A DNA stretch of 64,000 bases from JAJYVT01 sp027339205 (GTDB lineage: Bacteria > Actinomycetota > Acidimicrobiia > Acidimicrobiales > RAAP-2). A program made the position numbers and the translations under genes. Under the pieces are notes generated by a model that was not told where the DNA came from, ran no database searches, and saw nothing but the letters and a program-made list of their open reading frames with translations. The stretch covers positions 1 through 64,000 of the forward strand of contig DAHWOV010000001.1 in NCBI GenBank assembly GCA_027339205.1. Direction: 5' to 3'. How positions within the stretch are numbered: position 1 is the stretch's first letter; the number at the start of each line of letters is the position of its first letter. Of this stretch, positions 24,887 to 31,883 are shown in pieces.

Positions 24887-26458
24887 ATGATGGAGCTCGA
24901 GGTCGCCGAGACGGTGCCCGAAGGTGCTGTGGCCATCGGTGTCCCGGTCATCGCCGGTGCGACAGGCGGCGGTGGGGGCGATCCTGCGCCGCTCGAGTGG
25001 CTCGTCGGTGTCGGCGAGGTTGCCGGGTCGAAGGCCGACGTGGTCCGGCTGCTGCTCCCAGATGCGCCTGACGAAGCTTGGCTGCGTCGCGAAGGCTTCG
25101 CCGCCGCCAAAGGGTCAGCGCTCTCCCTGCGCGGAGCCTCCGGGCCGCCCGCCGTCGTGCTGCTCGGGCTCGGTGAGCGGGCGGGCGTCGGGCGTGAGCA
25201 GTGGCGACTCGCGGCCGCAGCGCTCGTCCGCGCGGCGGGGAAGGGGAGGGGCTCGGCGGCGATCGTCCTTCCTGGCGATCCTCCAGGGGGAGACGCGGCG
25301 TCCGTGGGTGCCGCGATCGCAGAAGGTGCTGTGCTCGCGAGCTACAGCTTCGACTCGTACAGGACGGCGCCCCACGCTGAGCGCGTCGACCACCTCGTCC
25401 TCGTCGGCCCCGGCGACTACGCCCGAGGGCTTCGGCAGGGGGCCGCAGCCGCGGCCGCGGCGGTGTTCGCGCGTGATCTGATCAACACCCCTCCGAGCGA
25501 CATGACGCCACGCGAACTGGCAGTGCGCGTGCAGGAGCACTTGTCCGCGCTCGCCGGGACGACGGTGGAGGTCTGGGACGAAGACAGGATCGCCGCCGAG
25601 CGCCTCGGCGGGCTCCTCGCGGTCGCGCGAGGTTCAGGAGAGCCGCCTCGGCTCGTGCGAGCGAGCTACACGCCGGCAGGCGGGGATGGCGGCGATGGGA
25701 GCGACGTCCCTCACGTCGTGCTCGTGGGCAAGGGGATCACCTTCGACTCGGGGGGTCTCTCGCTCAAGCCGGCCGAGGGGATGATGACGATGAAGACGGA
25801 CATGAGTGGGGCAGCCATCGTGCTCGCAGTCGTCTCAGCGTGCGCGAGCTTGGAGGTGCCGGTGAAGGTGACCGCGATCGCGCCGATGACCGAGAACATG
25901 CCCGGCGGGCGTGCGCAGAAGCCAGGTGACGTGTTGACCGCGCGCAACGGCGCCACGGTGGAGGTGCTGAACACCGACGCCGAGGGGCGCCTCGTCCTCG
26001 CCGACGGGCTGTCGCTCGCCGCCGAGCTCTCGCCGGACGTGATCATCGACGTGGCGACCCTCACCGGGGCACAGGTGGTGGCGCTCGGCAAGGGGATCGC
26101 CGCGCTGCTCGGGAACGACCCTGCGCTCATGGAGTCCCTCCAGGCGGCCGGCGAGCGCGCTGGCGAGCGGTTGTGGCCGCTGCCGCTGCCGGACGACTAC
26201 CGTGAGCACATCGACTCGGAGGTCGCCGACATGAAGAACATCGGCAGACCACGCGAAGCGGGGACGATCGCAGCGGCGATGCTCCTCGCGCGCTTCGTCG
26301 ACAGCACCCCGTGGGCGCACCTGGACATCGCCGGGCCGGCGCGCTCGGAGGAGAGCGCCGGGTACCTCTCGAAGGGAGCGACCGCGTTCGGGGTCCGCGC
26401 GCTCTTGGACTTCCTCGTGCACTATCAGGACTTCCAGGGCGCGCGCACCACGCCGTAG
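24887..26458 (+). CDS. pepA: Leucyl aminopeptidase (M17 family)
   Basis: This cytosolic aminopeptidase has two catalytic metals. The C-terminal catalytic domain shows VGKGITFDSGGLSLKP, the metal-binding lysine and aspartate region, and the family signature NTDAEGRLVLADGL. The YRTAP and VFARDLINTPPSDMTP segments precede it. ATG at 24887 sits 6 nt from AAGGAGGA; GTG at 24881 is too close to it. The protein has about 523 residues, which is normal. It lies downstream of the adenosyltransferase gene, possibly cotranscribed through the repeat region, but with no functional link visible. Confidence 0.93.
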   Translation: MMELEVAETVPEGAVAIGVPVIAGATGGGGGDPAPLEWLVGVGEVAGSKADVVRLLLPDAPDEAWLRREGFAAAKGSALSLRGASGPPAVVLLGLGERAGVGREQWRLAAAALVRAAGKGRGSAAIVLPGDPPGGDAASVGAAIAEGAVLASYSFDSYRTAPHAERVDHLVLVGPGDYARGLRQGAAAAAAAVFARDLINTPPSDMTPRELAVRVQEHLSALAGTTVEVWDEDRIAAERLGGLLAVARGSGEPPRLVRASYTPAGGDGGDGSDVPHVVLVGKGITFDSGGLSLKPAEGMMTMKTDMSGAAIVLAVVSACASLEVPVKVTAIAPMTENMPGGRAQKPGDVLTARNGATVEVLNTDAEGRLVLADGLSLAAELSPDVIIDVATLTGAQVVALGKGIAALLGNDPALMESLQAAGERAGERLWPLPLPDDYREHIDSEVADMKNIGRPREAGTIAAAMLLARFVDSTPWAHLDIAGPARSEESAGYLSKGATAFGVRALLDFLVHYQDFQGARTTP

Positions 26459-26749
26459 CGCCGGCGCTCAGAGCACCGCTCTGGGCACCGATGGGGCGCC
26501 TGTGTTGCGAGGCGGCCGCGAGCGCGACGAGCGATCCGGGCGACCGCAGCTCCAGGGGTTCCCTCGGACTGATCGGGTGGAAGACTGATCGGGTGGAACG
26601 CCGGTGCAAGACGGCGTGCTCGACGTCTTGGGTGTGCGGAAGGAAGGTCCGATGAGGTCTTCCGTCTGCGTGCCGGTGGTGCCCCGTCGTGGTTTCGCGC
26701 AAGGCTAGTGTGGCGGACGACGAGTAGCTCAGGGTCTGCCACGCATCCT
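26459..26749. other. Non-coding stretch between pepA and tRNA-Thr, with a 16-bp tandem duplication
   Basis: I see no gene here. GACTGATCGGGTGGAA occurs twice in tandem at 26567-26598. A GAGTAGCTCAGG string at about 26722 resembles a tRNA D-arm, but no cloverleaf can be built around it. Confidence 0.5.
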
Positions 26750-26827
26750 GCGCCCGTAGCTCAGAACGGTTAGAGCACCGGACTTGTAATCCGGAGGTCG
26801 CCGGTTCAAGTCCGGCCGGGCGTTCCA
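26750..26827 (+). tRNA. tRNA-Thr (anticodon TGT)
   Basis: A full cloverleaf can be folded. The acceptor GCGCCCG pairs with CGGGCGT (one G-U at the top), the D-arm is GCTC/GAGC, and the anticodon stem is CCGGA/TCCGG with loop CTTGTAA, giving anticodon TGT for ACA codons. The T-arm is GCCGG/CCGGC with loop TTCAAGT. Discriminator T and CCA are encoded. The mobile element begins 2 bp beyond the CCA, and its flanking TCCAAA repeat includes the tRNA end. Confidence 0.93.
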
Positions 26828-26829
26828 AA

Positions 26830-26844
26830 GAGGTCTTCACGTTT
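26830..26844 (+). repeat. Left terminal inverted repeat of the insertion element
   Basis: GAGGTCTTCACGTTT, the exact reverse complement of 29870-29884. It is followed by a 13-bp AT-tinted stretch and then a second, longer match to the right end at 26858-26878. Confidence 0.75.
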
Positions 26845-27000
26845 TACGTGGGGACCACTTCACGTTTGGGCCCGACGTCATCGTGCTGGACGGCTGTGAC
26901 ACGCCCGTAGGGGTCGATGGATCTCACGGACGCGAGACAGGTCGTCCGTCGGGCGCGCTGATGCGCCCGGTGAGCACGTTCCCGCGGAAAGGCGCGGCGA

Positions 27001-28503
27001 CTACGGGGACGAGCCGCTCGACGCGCCTGCCAGCTGGGCCAAGGTGGTGCGCCTGCGCCGGCGGGTGCGCGGTGGCCGTCCCGAAGCCGCCCGACGCCGG
27101 TCGTCTTCTTGGTGCGCCACGAAGGCGTCAGCGACCGCGAGGTTGCGCACGACGAGGGCGCAGGCGACAAACAGGCTCATCGGCACGAGGCCCATCACCC
27201 GGCACCAGCCCCGGGCGACGTCGATCGTCGCGGGGTCCTTGATCCGGGCGTTCGAGCGCTCGGCGGCCGAGCGCCTCGCATAGGAGCGTCGCCAAGGCTT
27301 GGACAGGTAGTCGTGGCGCTGGGCGGTCTTCGCGTTGACCGATGGTGCGACGGTGATGGTGACCTGGGTGCAGCACGACGGGGCGTCCTCGGGTGGAAAG
27401 AGGATCTCGGGGCGCTCCAAGGACGCGGTCATCGAGGCCTCCCGCCGCGGGCAGCGGAGCTTCCCCGCCAGAGCCGGGCACATCACCCGGTGGTAGCCGT
27501 CTGCGTCGTCTCCGCTGATGCGCCCGAGCTTGTAGCGGCTGAGCTCGGCCACCTTGTGGTCGTGTGCCGACACCTCTTGTTCGCTCGCGCCACGTGCAAG
27601 CGGCGACAGGTCGAAGAGCGCCTTGGGCGTGGCGGGGCAGTAGAGGTTCCCGTCGAAGCAGATCGCACCCTCGTGGGTTCCCTGCATGCCGCGGTCGTGG
27701 GGGTGCAGGTCCATCACGAGGCTCGCACCGGCTGCGCGAAGCGCGAGCGCGAAGTGCTCGGGGACCCGGTGCGCGTACCCCGAGTCGGCCACCACGTCAC
27801 CGAGGGGGATGCCTGCTCGTGGCATCGCCACCATGACGCCGACCATTTCGGGCACCGGGTCGTGGTCGCAGCCGACGAGGTTCATCCGGCGCACGAGCTC
27901 TGCGACGCTTCCTTCGCCCTCGTCGTGCACCATGGTCGAAAGCGACAGGTAGTAGCCGAAGAACAGCTCGTCCTTCTCGCCCGGCCCCCCGCCCTTTCTA
28001 TGCCCCCAGGCAGCCTCCTTGTCGGCGTAGGTGCCTGTGGGCTTCTTGTGGCGGGTGGAGAAGGACTCGACGTCGGTCCAGTCGACCGCCAAAGAGCGCG
28101 ACGCGTCTTTCATCGTGCCGGGCACCGAGGCCTCGACGAGCGCGTCGAGGACACCTTGGAGCGCCTCGGTCGCGGCGCCGTCGGGCGTCTCCTTTGCGAG
28201 CGCGCTGACGAGGAGGTGAAAGGTGCGTTCCACCTGACGATACGTGAGCGTGTGCGGGCGGCCGTGCCAGTCGACCACCACCCCGAGGCGCAGACGATCG
28301 GCCTCTTCCAAAGAGCAGAGCGCCGTGTGCACGCGCGTCAAGTGTGCGGGCCGTCCGTCGCAAAGGGCCACGAGCATCCCGAGGAGCAGCGTGCGGACGC
28401 AGAGCTGGCGGGGACGGACCCCCAAAGAAAGGAGCTCTTCGATGCGGGGGGCGATCCCCGAGGCGTCGACGACGGCTTCTGCGCGCCCGAGGTCGGCGCT
28501 CAC
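27001..28503 (-). CDS. DDE-type transposase of the insertion element
   Basis: This is a 500-residue protein that I recognise as a widespread, loosely annotated actinobacterial transposase family. Candidate catalytic acids are Asp141/Asp144 (AVDWTDVESF), Asp240 (VVADSGYAHR) and Glu415 (AAERSNARIKD). A cysteine-rich region (Cys282, 289, 342, 351, 377 and 378) lies between the last two. The N-terminal 130 residues look like a helical DNA-binding part, and the C-terminus is highly basic. GTG at 28503 overlaps the stop of the upstream integrase-like gene by four bases (GTGA), so the pair is translationally coupled. Intact, so probably active. Confidence 0.82.
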   Translation of the reverse strand: MSADLGRAEAVVDASGIAPRIEELLSLGVRPRQLCVRTLLLGMLVALCDGRPAHLTRVHTALCSLEEADRLRLGVVVDWHGRPHTLTYRQVERTFHLLVSALAKETPDGAATEALQGVLDALVEASVPGTMKDASRSLAVDWTDVESFSTRHKKPTGTYADKEAAWGHRKGGGPGEKDELFFGYYLSLSTMVHDEGEGSVAELVRRMNLVGCDHDPVPEMVGVMVAMPRAGIPLGDVVADSGYAHRVPEHFALALRAAGASLVMDLHPHDRGMQGTHEGAICFDGNLYCPATPKALFDLSPLARGASEQEVSAHDHKVAELSRYKLGRISGDDADGYHRVMCPALAGKLRCPRREASMTASLERPEILFPPEDAPSCCTQVTITVAPSVNAKTAQRHDYLSKPWRRSYARRSAAERSNARIKDPATIDVARGWCRVMGLVPMSLFVACALVVRNLAVADAFVAHQEDDRRRAASGRPPRTRRRRRTTLAQLAGASSGSSP

Positions 28504-29393
28504 CACCTGGCTCCGAGAAGCGCCACCGCGTCGTGTTCGTCTGGGGAGACGAGATGGGCCACGAGGTCCCCAAGACGCTGGGAGCAGGTGATGCCGGCCG
28601 CGTCCATGAACGCTTTGAGCCCGATCGTCTCGGCCACGGCCACGAGCCAGGTGGCCCGCAGGCGAGCGATCTCGAGCCGTGGCAGATCCCGCCCGCCAGA
28701 AAGCGACGCGGTGAGCGGGGTGGTCACGTTGCGTCGGCTGACAGATGTGCCGCCGATCAAAAGGCTGCCGCCGGCGAAGCGGGCGGCCGAGTGGAGCCGG
28801 TCGTGATAGTTCGACAGCACCGGCACGGCCCGGGGTCTGCGGCCTGCTCGCACCAAGACCACCACCCCGCCCGAGCGCCAGACGACGTCGGCGCCGGTCA
28901 CGGCCTTGAGGTCGCAGCCCACGAGCCCCGCCCCCGCACCAAGGCAGACGAGCGCCGAGGTGCGCATGCGCCGGGCCTCGGTCGGCTGGGCGTCCGCCAG
29001 GGAGAGGTAACCGGCGATCTCGGCTTTCGAGTAGGGCGCCTTGGCGCGCTCGCGGCCGAGCCACAGCGGCGGCGGGGCGCACTCGAGCGCCCGGGCCATC
29101 GCCCGCAGGTTGGACCGCACCGTGCGGCGCGTCGGCGCCGACAGCTTGGACACCGAAGGCGCACAGCAGCGCTCGACCACAGAAGGACGGAGCGCCACGG
29201 TGGCAGTGAGCTCGAGGCCGATCGACTCGCAGAACGCCCCGAGCCGGGAGGCGGCGAACAGGTAGGCCTTGGCCCGGTTCGGAGTCGGCGGCCCGGCAGC
29301 TGCGGTCAGCCCCTTGGCGAAGTCGGCCGCAGCCAAAGACACCGTGTGCGAGCTGAAGCCCTCGATCAGTGCCGCCACCTCCGTCGATAGCAC
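28500..29393 (-). CDS. Degenerate tyrosine-recombinase-like protein of the insertion element
   Basis: This 297-residue protein has the layout of a phage-type integrase: an N-terminal helical core-binding-like part, then a catalytic-like part. The box I equivalent reads GAGLVGCDLKAV where active enzymes have an Arg after GL. The box II equivalent reads ARLRATWL, without the usual His, and no tyrosine is found near the C-terminus. It may thus be a DNA-binding accessory factor rather than a recombinase. GTG at 29393 lies inside a palindrome with TATATA 6 nt upstream. The resemblance is from motif reading and is moderate in strength. Confidence 0.6.
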   Translation of the reverse strand: MLSTEVAALIEGFSSHTVSLAAADFAKGLTAAAGPPTPNRAKAYLFAASRLGAFCESIGLELTATVALRPSVVERCCAPSVSKLSAPTRRTVRSNLRAMARALECAPPPLWLGRERAKAPYSKAEIAGYLSLADAQPTEARRMRTSALVCLGAGAGLVGCDLKAVTGADVVWRSGGVVVLVRAGRRPRAVPVLSNYHDRLHSAARFAGGSLLIGGTSVSRRNVTTPLTASLSGGRDLPRLEIARLRATWLVAVAETIGLKAFMDAAGITCSQRLGDLVAHLVSPDEHDAVALLGARW

Positions 29394-29417
29394 ACCGTAT
29401 ATATACTGTGTGCTATC
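29386..29417. promoter_or_regulatory. Palindromic operator/bidirectional promoter of the insertion element
   Basis: Perfect 10-bp arms GATAGCACAC (29386-29395) and GTGTGCTATC (29408-29417) enclose an AT-rich 12-bp centre containing TATATA on both strands. The sequence GTGCTATCG, read outward from each arm, starts an open frame in each direction. The palindrome therefore appears to hold both -10 elements and both GTG starts of the divergent genes. Confidence 0.65.
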
Positions 29418-29793
29418 GGACCGGTGGGGGATGCTCGTGGGAAGGTGGAGCGTGGCGGTCAGCCCGAGGCAGCGAAAAGAGCAGGCTCGCATCGCCACGG
29501 CCCTCGGGGAGATGGGCTTCGTCCTCCCCGGCAGCCTCACCGAGCGGTACTTTTCGTGCACTCATGCCGGCTGCCACTGTCACGCCGACCCCCCGGTCCT
29601 CCACGGCCCCTACCTCCAGTGGAGCCGAAAGGTCGCAGGAAGGACCACGAGCCGCACGCTCAGCCCCGAACAGGCCGCCGAGTACCAAGAGTGGTTCGAC
29701 AACGAGCGGCGCCTGCGCGCACTCGTGCACGAGCTCGAGGAACTCAGCCTGTCGGTCATAGACGCCGATCCCCGTACTCCCCGGCGGCGCTGA
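29410..29793 (+). CDS. DUF6788 family protein of the insertion element
   Basis: This is a small protein of 127 residues from GTG 29410, or 120 from ATG 29431. It carries the DUF6788 pattern: CTHAGCHCHADPPVLHGPYLQWSRK, then TTSRTLSPEQAAEYQEWF and a coiled helical C-terminus ending in DPRTPRRR. The Cys/His cluster could bind a metal. It is divergent from the integrase-like gene across the palindrome and lies inside the inverted repeats. The function is unknown. Association with mobile genes suggests a regulator or target-selection factor. Confidence 0.7.
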   Translation: MLSDRWGMLVGRWSVAVSPRQRKEQARIATALGEMGFVLPGSLTERYFSCTHAGCHCHADPPVLHGPYLQWSRKVAGRTTSRTLSPEQAAEYQEWFDNERRLRALVHELEELSLSVIDADPRTPRRR

Positions 29794-29869
29794 TCCTCCG
29801 GGTGTGGGGAACGGCGGATTATCCCGTGGGTGAGCTTCCGATCAGGCCGCAGAAGGCCACGTCAGGCCC

Positions 29870-29884
29870 AAACGTGAAGACCTC
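29870..29884 (-). repeat. Right terminal inverted repeat of the insertion element
   Basis: AAACGTGAAGACCTC, complement of 26830-26844, followed directly by TCCAAA. Read inward it continues as GGGCCTGACGT, which matches the inner left repeat. Confidence 0.75.
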
Positions 29885-29890
29885 TCCAAA

Positions 29891-30307
29891 GAATCCAGCT
29901 CAGGAGCACCGTCCGGGCCTCGTGAGCCCCGGACACGGAAGTTGGGTAAAAGAACTGTTCACACAGCTGCCATTCACCGCCGGTGGTCCACCCCCGTCCT
30001 CGAAGCCCTGCTCGGTGAAGTGCAGGGTCAGGGCGTTCTCCGTGACGGCTGCGGATGACCGCTTCGTCGAAGCCGTCGGGGGTATCGGGGCGTAGACGAC
30101 GTTGAGGTGCCCCTTGTGGGAGCACGACGAGACGGACCTGGTGTTGTCGTCGACGTCGGCGGAGGACTGGCGTGCGACGTGCACCCCTGCGAGCTCTCCG
30201 CGGTCCCGTCGGCGGCTCGAGACGATGTGCATCGGGCAGTGGCCAGGGCATCGGAGCCGTCTTCGAGCGTGCGCTGACCTGGCAGCACCCCGAGCCGCCA
30301 GGGTCGA
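29891..30307. other. Gene-poor stretch right of the insertion element, with one hairpin
   Basis: A hairpin GTCCGGG…CCCGGAC (29911-29934) lies 27 bp beyond the element. It may have been the terminator of tRNA-Thr before the insertion, but it has no T-run. A minus-strand frame at 29900-30232 (110 codons) is open but has no recognisable domain and is not convincing as a gene. Confidence 0.35.
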
Positions 30308-30340
30308 GCATCAACGCATCACAACGATTGATGCTATGAT
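30308..30340 (+). promoter_or_regulatory. vapBC promoter with inverted-repeat operator
   Basis: GCATCAA (30308-30314) and TTGATGC (30328-30334) form an inverted repeat directly before TATGAT (30335-30340), which lies 6 nt from the vapB GTG. This suits autorepression by the antitoxin and a leaderless transcript. Confidence 0.55.
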
Positions 30341-30346
30341 GCTTCC

Positions 30347-30601
30347 GTGCGGACGACGGTCACCCTCGACCCGGACACCGCGCAACTCGTGCGCCGACGG
30401 ATGGACGAGCGCGGCGTCTCGTTCAAGCAGGCGCTCAACGACGCCCTGCGCGAGGCCCTCGGTTCGCGGGCCGGGCGCTCCCCGTTCCGCACGCCCGTCT
30501 ACGACCTCGGGTCGCCTGCAGTCAACCTCGACCGTGCGCTCCAGCTCGCAGCGGAGATCGAAGACGAGGAGCTCGTGCGAAAGCAGCGGGCGGGCAACTG
30601 A
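30347..30601 (+). CDS. vapB: VapB-type antitoxin (ribbon-helix-helix)
   Basis: This is an 84-residue antitoxin. The N-terminus MRTTVTLDPDTAQLVRRRM is a ribbon-helix-helix DNA-binding fold, and the C-terminal part (VNLDRALQLAAEIEDEELVRKQ) is the acidic toxin-neutralising segment. GTG at 30347 is 6 nt from TATGAT. The toxin gene begins 7 bp after its stop. It should repress its own operon through the inverted repeat upstream. It lies in the accessory region beside the insertion element. Confidence 0.85.
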   Translation: MRTTVTLDPDTAQLVRRRMDERGVSFKQALNDALREALGSRAGRSPFRTPVYDLGSPAVNLDRALQLAAEIEDEELVRKQRAGN

Positions 30602-30608
30602 GCGGCGC

Positions 30609-31040
30609 GTGGACCTCGTCGACGCCAACGTGCTCCTCTGTGCGGTCAACCGGTCCGACCCGAGGCATGAGCGCGCCCGCGACTGGCTCGATGACCAGCT
30701 GTCGGGCGGAACCGCCGTCGGCTTCGCGTGGATCGTCCTCCTGGCGTTCCTGCGGCTGTCCACCAGGGTGGGCCTCTTCCCGCGACCGCTCGCCACGGCC
30801 GACGCCCTCGACATCGTCCGTGCGTGGCTCGCGCAGCCACCGGCCGTCGTGGTCCATGAGACCTCGGACCATCTCGAGGTGCTCGCAGACCTACTAGGCC
30901 CGATCGGCGCCGGCGGCAACCTGGTCACCGACGCCCACCTCGCCGCGCTCGCCGTCGAGCACCGTGCCGGGGTCGTCACCTTCGACTCGGACTTCGCACG
31001 CTTCCCGGGCGTCCGCTGGTCCCCGCCCGGTTCGGTCTGA
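30609..31040 (+). CDS. vapC: VapC-type toxin (PIN-domain ribonuclease)
   Basis: This is a PIN-domain RNase of 143 residues. Asp5 sits in LVDANVLL, and the C-terminal acidic pair is in LVTDAHLAALA and VVTFDSDFARFPG. The segment WIVLLAFLRLSTRVGLF has Ala where many PIN proteins have Glu; a whole mycobacterial subfamily shares this form, so it is not a sign of decay. It follows vapB closely and would cut RNA when released from the antitoxin. The target RNA is unknown. Confidence 0.87.
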   Translation: MDLVDANVLLCAVNRSDPRHERARDWLDDQLSGGTAVGFAWIVLLAFLRLSTRVGLFPRPLATADALDIVRAWLAQPPAVVVHETSDHLEVLADLLGPIGAGGNLVTDAHLAALAVEHRAGVVTFDSDFARFPGVRWSPPGSV

Positions 31041-31337
31041 CGGCTCAACCCATCGCCGCGTCGGGTCGCTGGCGGCGCTCGGCGGCTCCCCAGGCAACCG
31101 GCCCGAGACGTGACGCTGCACCTCATGGCTGCCGATCTCGTGAGCGGGGGCCTGCCTCGTGCCTGGCCGCGTTGAGCCGCACTTCTCCCGGTCACGCTCG
31201 CCAGATGGGTGGCGATCGCCGACTGACACCGACCGCACCGGGGCTCCGGTGCCGGCCAGGTCTCCTCGATGATGAGCAATGGGAAAGCGATGGGAAGAGG
31301 TCAGCGTGGGTGGCACGTCATCTGCGTGCGTGCCACG
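31041..31337. other. Intergenic stretch between vapC and arsR
   Basis: I see no convincing gene, tRNA or repeat here. The two neighbouring genes converge, so it holds their 3' flanks. Confidence 0.4.
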
Positions 31338-31694
31338 TCAGCAGCAGTCGGGGTCCAAGGCCCGCACGAGTGCGCCGAGCGCAACGCGGTCTGCGGCGTA
31401 GTAGGTGCTCGCGCCTTGGCGGGTCGCTACGAGCAGCCCCGCCCGACTGAGCTGTCCAAGATGATGGCTGACCGTGGCGTCGGTGAGGTGCAGCTCGCGG
31501 GCAAGATCGACGTTGCGGACACCGCCGGAGCCCGACGCGAGCACGAAGGAGAGCAGCTTGATCCGAACGGGGTCGGCGAGGGCCTTGAGCCTGAGGGCGA
31601 CCTCGAGCGCATCGGCGTCGCTCACCACCCCCGCAGCGACTGGCGGGCAGCACAGCGCGCCGGACAGCTCGATGGCCGGCAGCGACTTCGGCAT
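31338..31694 (-). CDS. arsR: ArsR/SmtB-family arsenic-responsive repressor
   Basis: This is a 118-residue metalloregulator with a winged helix (NVDLARELHLTDATVSHHLGQLSRAGLL). Cysteines occur as adjacent pairs at 15-16 (GALCCPP) and 117-118 (the C-terminal end). The Cys15-Cys16 pair matches the position of the As(III) site described for Corynebacterium ArsR, so arsenite is the likely inducer. It is divergent from the arsM locus and should control the promoter between them. The C-terminal CC is an additional possible site. Confidence 0.9.
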   Translation of the reverse strand: MPKSLPAIELSGALCCPPVAAGVVSDADALEVALRLKALADPVRIKLLSFVLASGSGGVRNVDLARELHLTDATVSHHLGQLSRAGLLVATRQGASTYYAADRVALGALVRALDPDCC

Positions 31695-31715
31695 GCGTCC
31701 AGTATCGCACTGCCC

Positions 31716-31744
31716 TTGACATATGTCGAGGAACTAGCTACTGT
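31716..31744 (+). promoter_or_regulatory. ars promoter with overlapping ArsR operator
   Basis: TTGACA (31716-31721) and TACTGT (31739-31744) are 17 bp apart, a classical promoter. The palindrome GACATATGTC (31718-31727) overlaps the -35 and is the likely ArsR site. Three copies of ATCTCGG(C/T) follow at 31759-31782. Confidence 0.65.
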
Positions 31745-31794
31745 GCACCTAGACATTCATCTCGGCATCTCGGCATCTCGGTAAGGAGATCACC

Positions 31795-31883
31795 ATGTCG
31801 CGCGTGCAGCCGGCCTCCGGACCGATGAGGAGACCGGTGAGGAGAAGGACACCAACTGCCATGCCCGCCAGGACAGGTTCTAG
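31795..31883 (+). pseudogene. Remnant of arsI/cadI (VOC-family organoarsenical lyase)
   Basis: ATG at 31795, behind AAGGAG, starts MSRVQ, the usual CadI/ArsI opening, but the rest of the N-terminal domain is missing. From 31803 a second frame reads AAGLRTDEE…TNCHARQDRF and then a TAG, matching the family's EAGL…TTCCxAxQDKVW region. After the TAG the frame continues VTGPGRERWEH, the family's next block, into the arsM frame. The gene therefore has an internal deletion, a frame change and a nonsense codon, and its CC pair has become CH. Confidence 0.7.

Larger units (their letters stand above)
26830..29884. mobile_element. 3.05-kb insertion element with DDE transposase, integrase-like protein and DUF6788 protein
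   Basis: Perfect 15-bp terminal inverted repeats (GAGGTCTTCACGTTT at 26830-26844 and its complement at 29870-29884) bound the element. TCCAAA flanks both sides (26824-26829 and 29885-29890), a probable 6-bp target duplication at the 3' end of tRNA-Thr. Inside are three genes, two on the minus strand in an overlapping operon and one divergent. A second inverted pair (26858-26878 and 29859-29879, 20 of 21 bases matching) is nested inside. I recall similar gene pairs annotated in other actinobacteria, but I cannot assign an IS family. Confidence 0.8.

Noticed and set aside
26718..26749. Second tRNA fragment before tRNA-Thr
   Set aside because: Only the short TAGCTCAG string matches; no stems can be formed.
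27109..28806. 565-codon plus-strand frame inside the insertion element
   Set aside because: It is antisense to the transposase and integrase-like genes, both coupled by a GTGA overlap.
29900..30232. Hypothetical 110-residue minus-strand gene
   Set aside because: No domain, no ribosome site and no leaderless hexamer; left as a gene-poor stretch.
30609..31040. VapC inactivated by loss of a catalytic Glu
   Set aside because: The Ala at that place is typical of a whole VapC subfamily, so it does not show decay.
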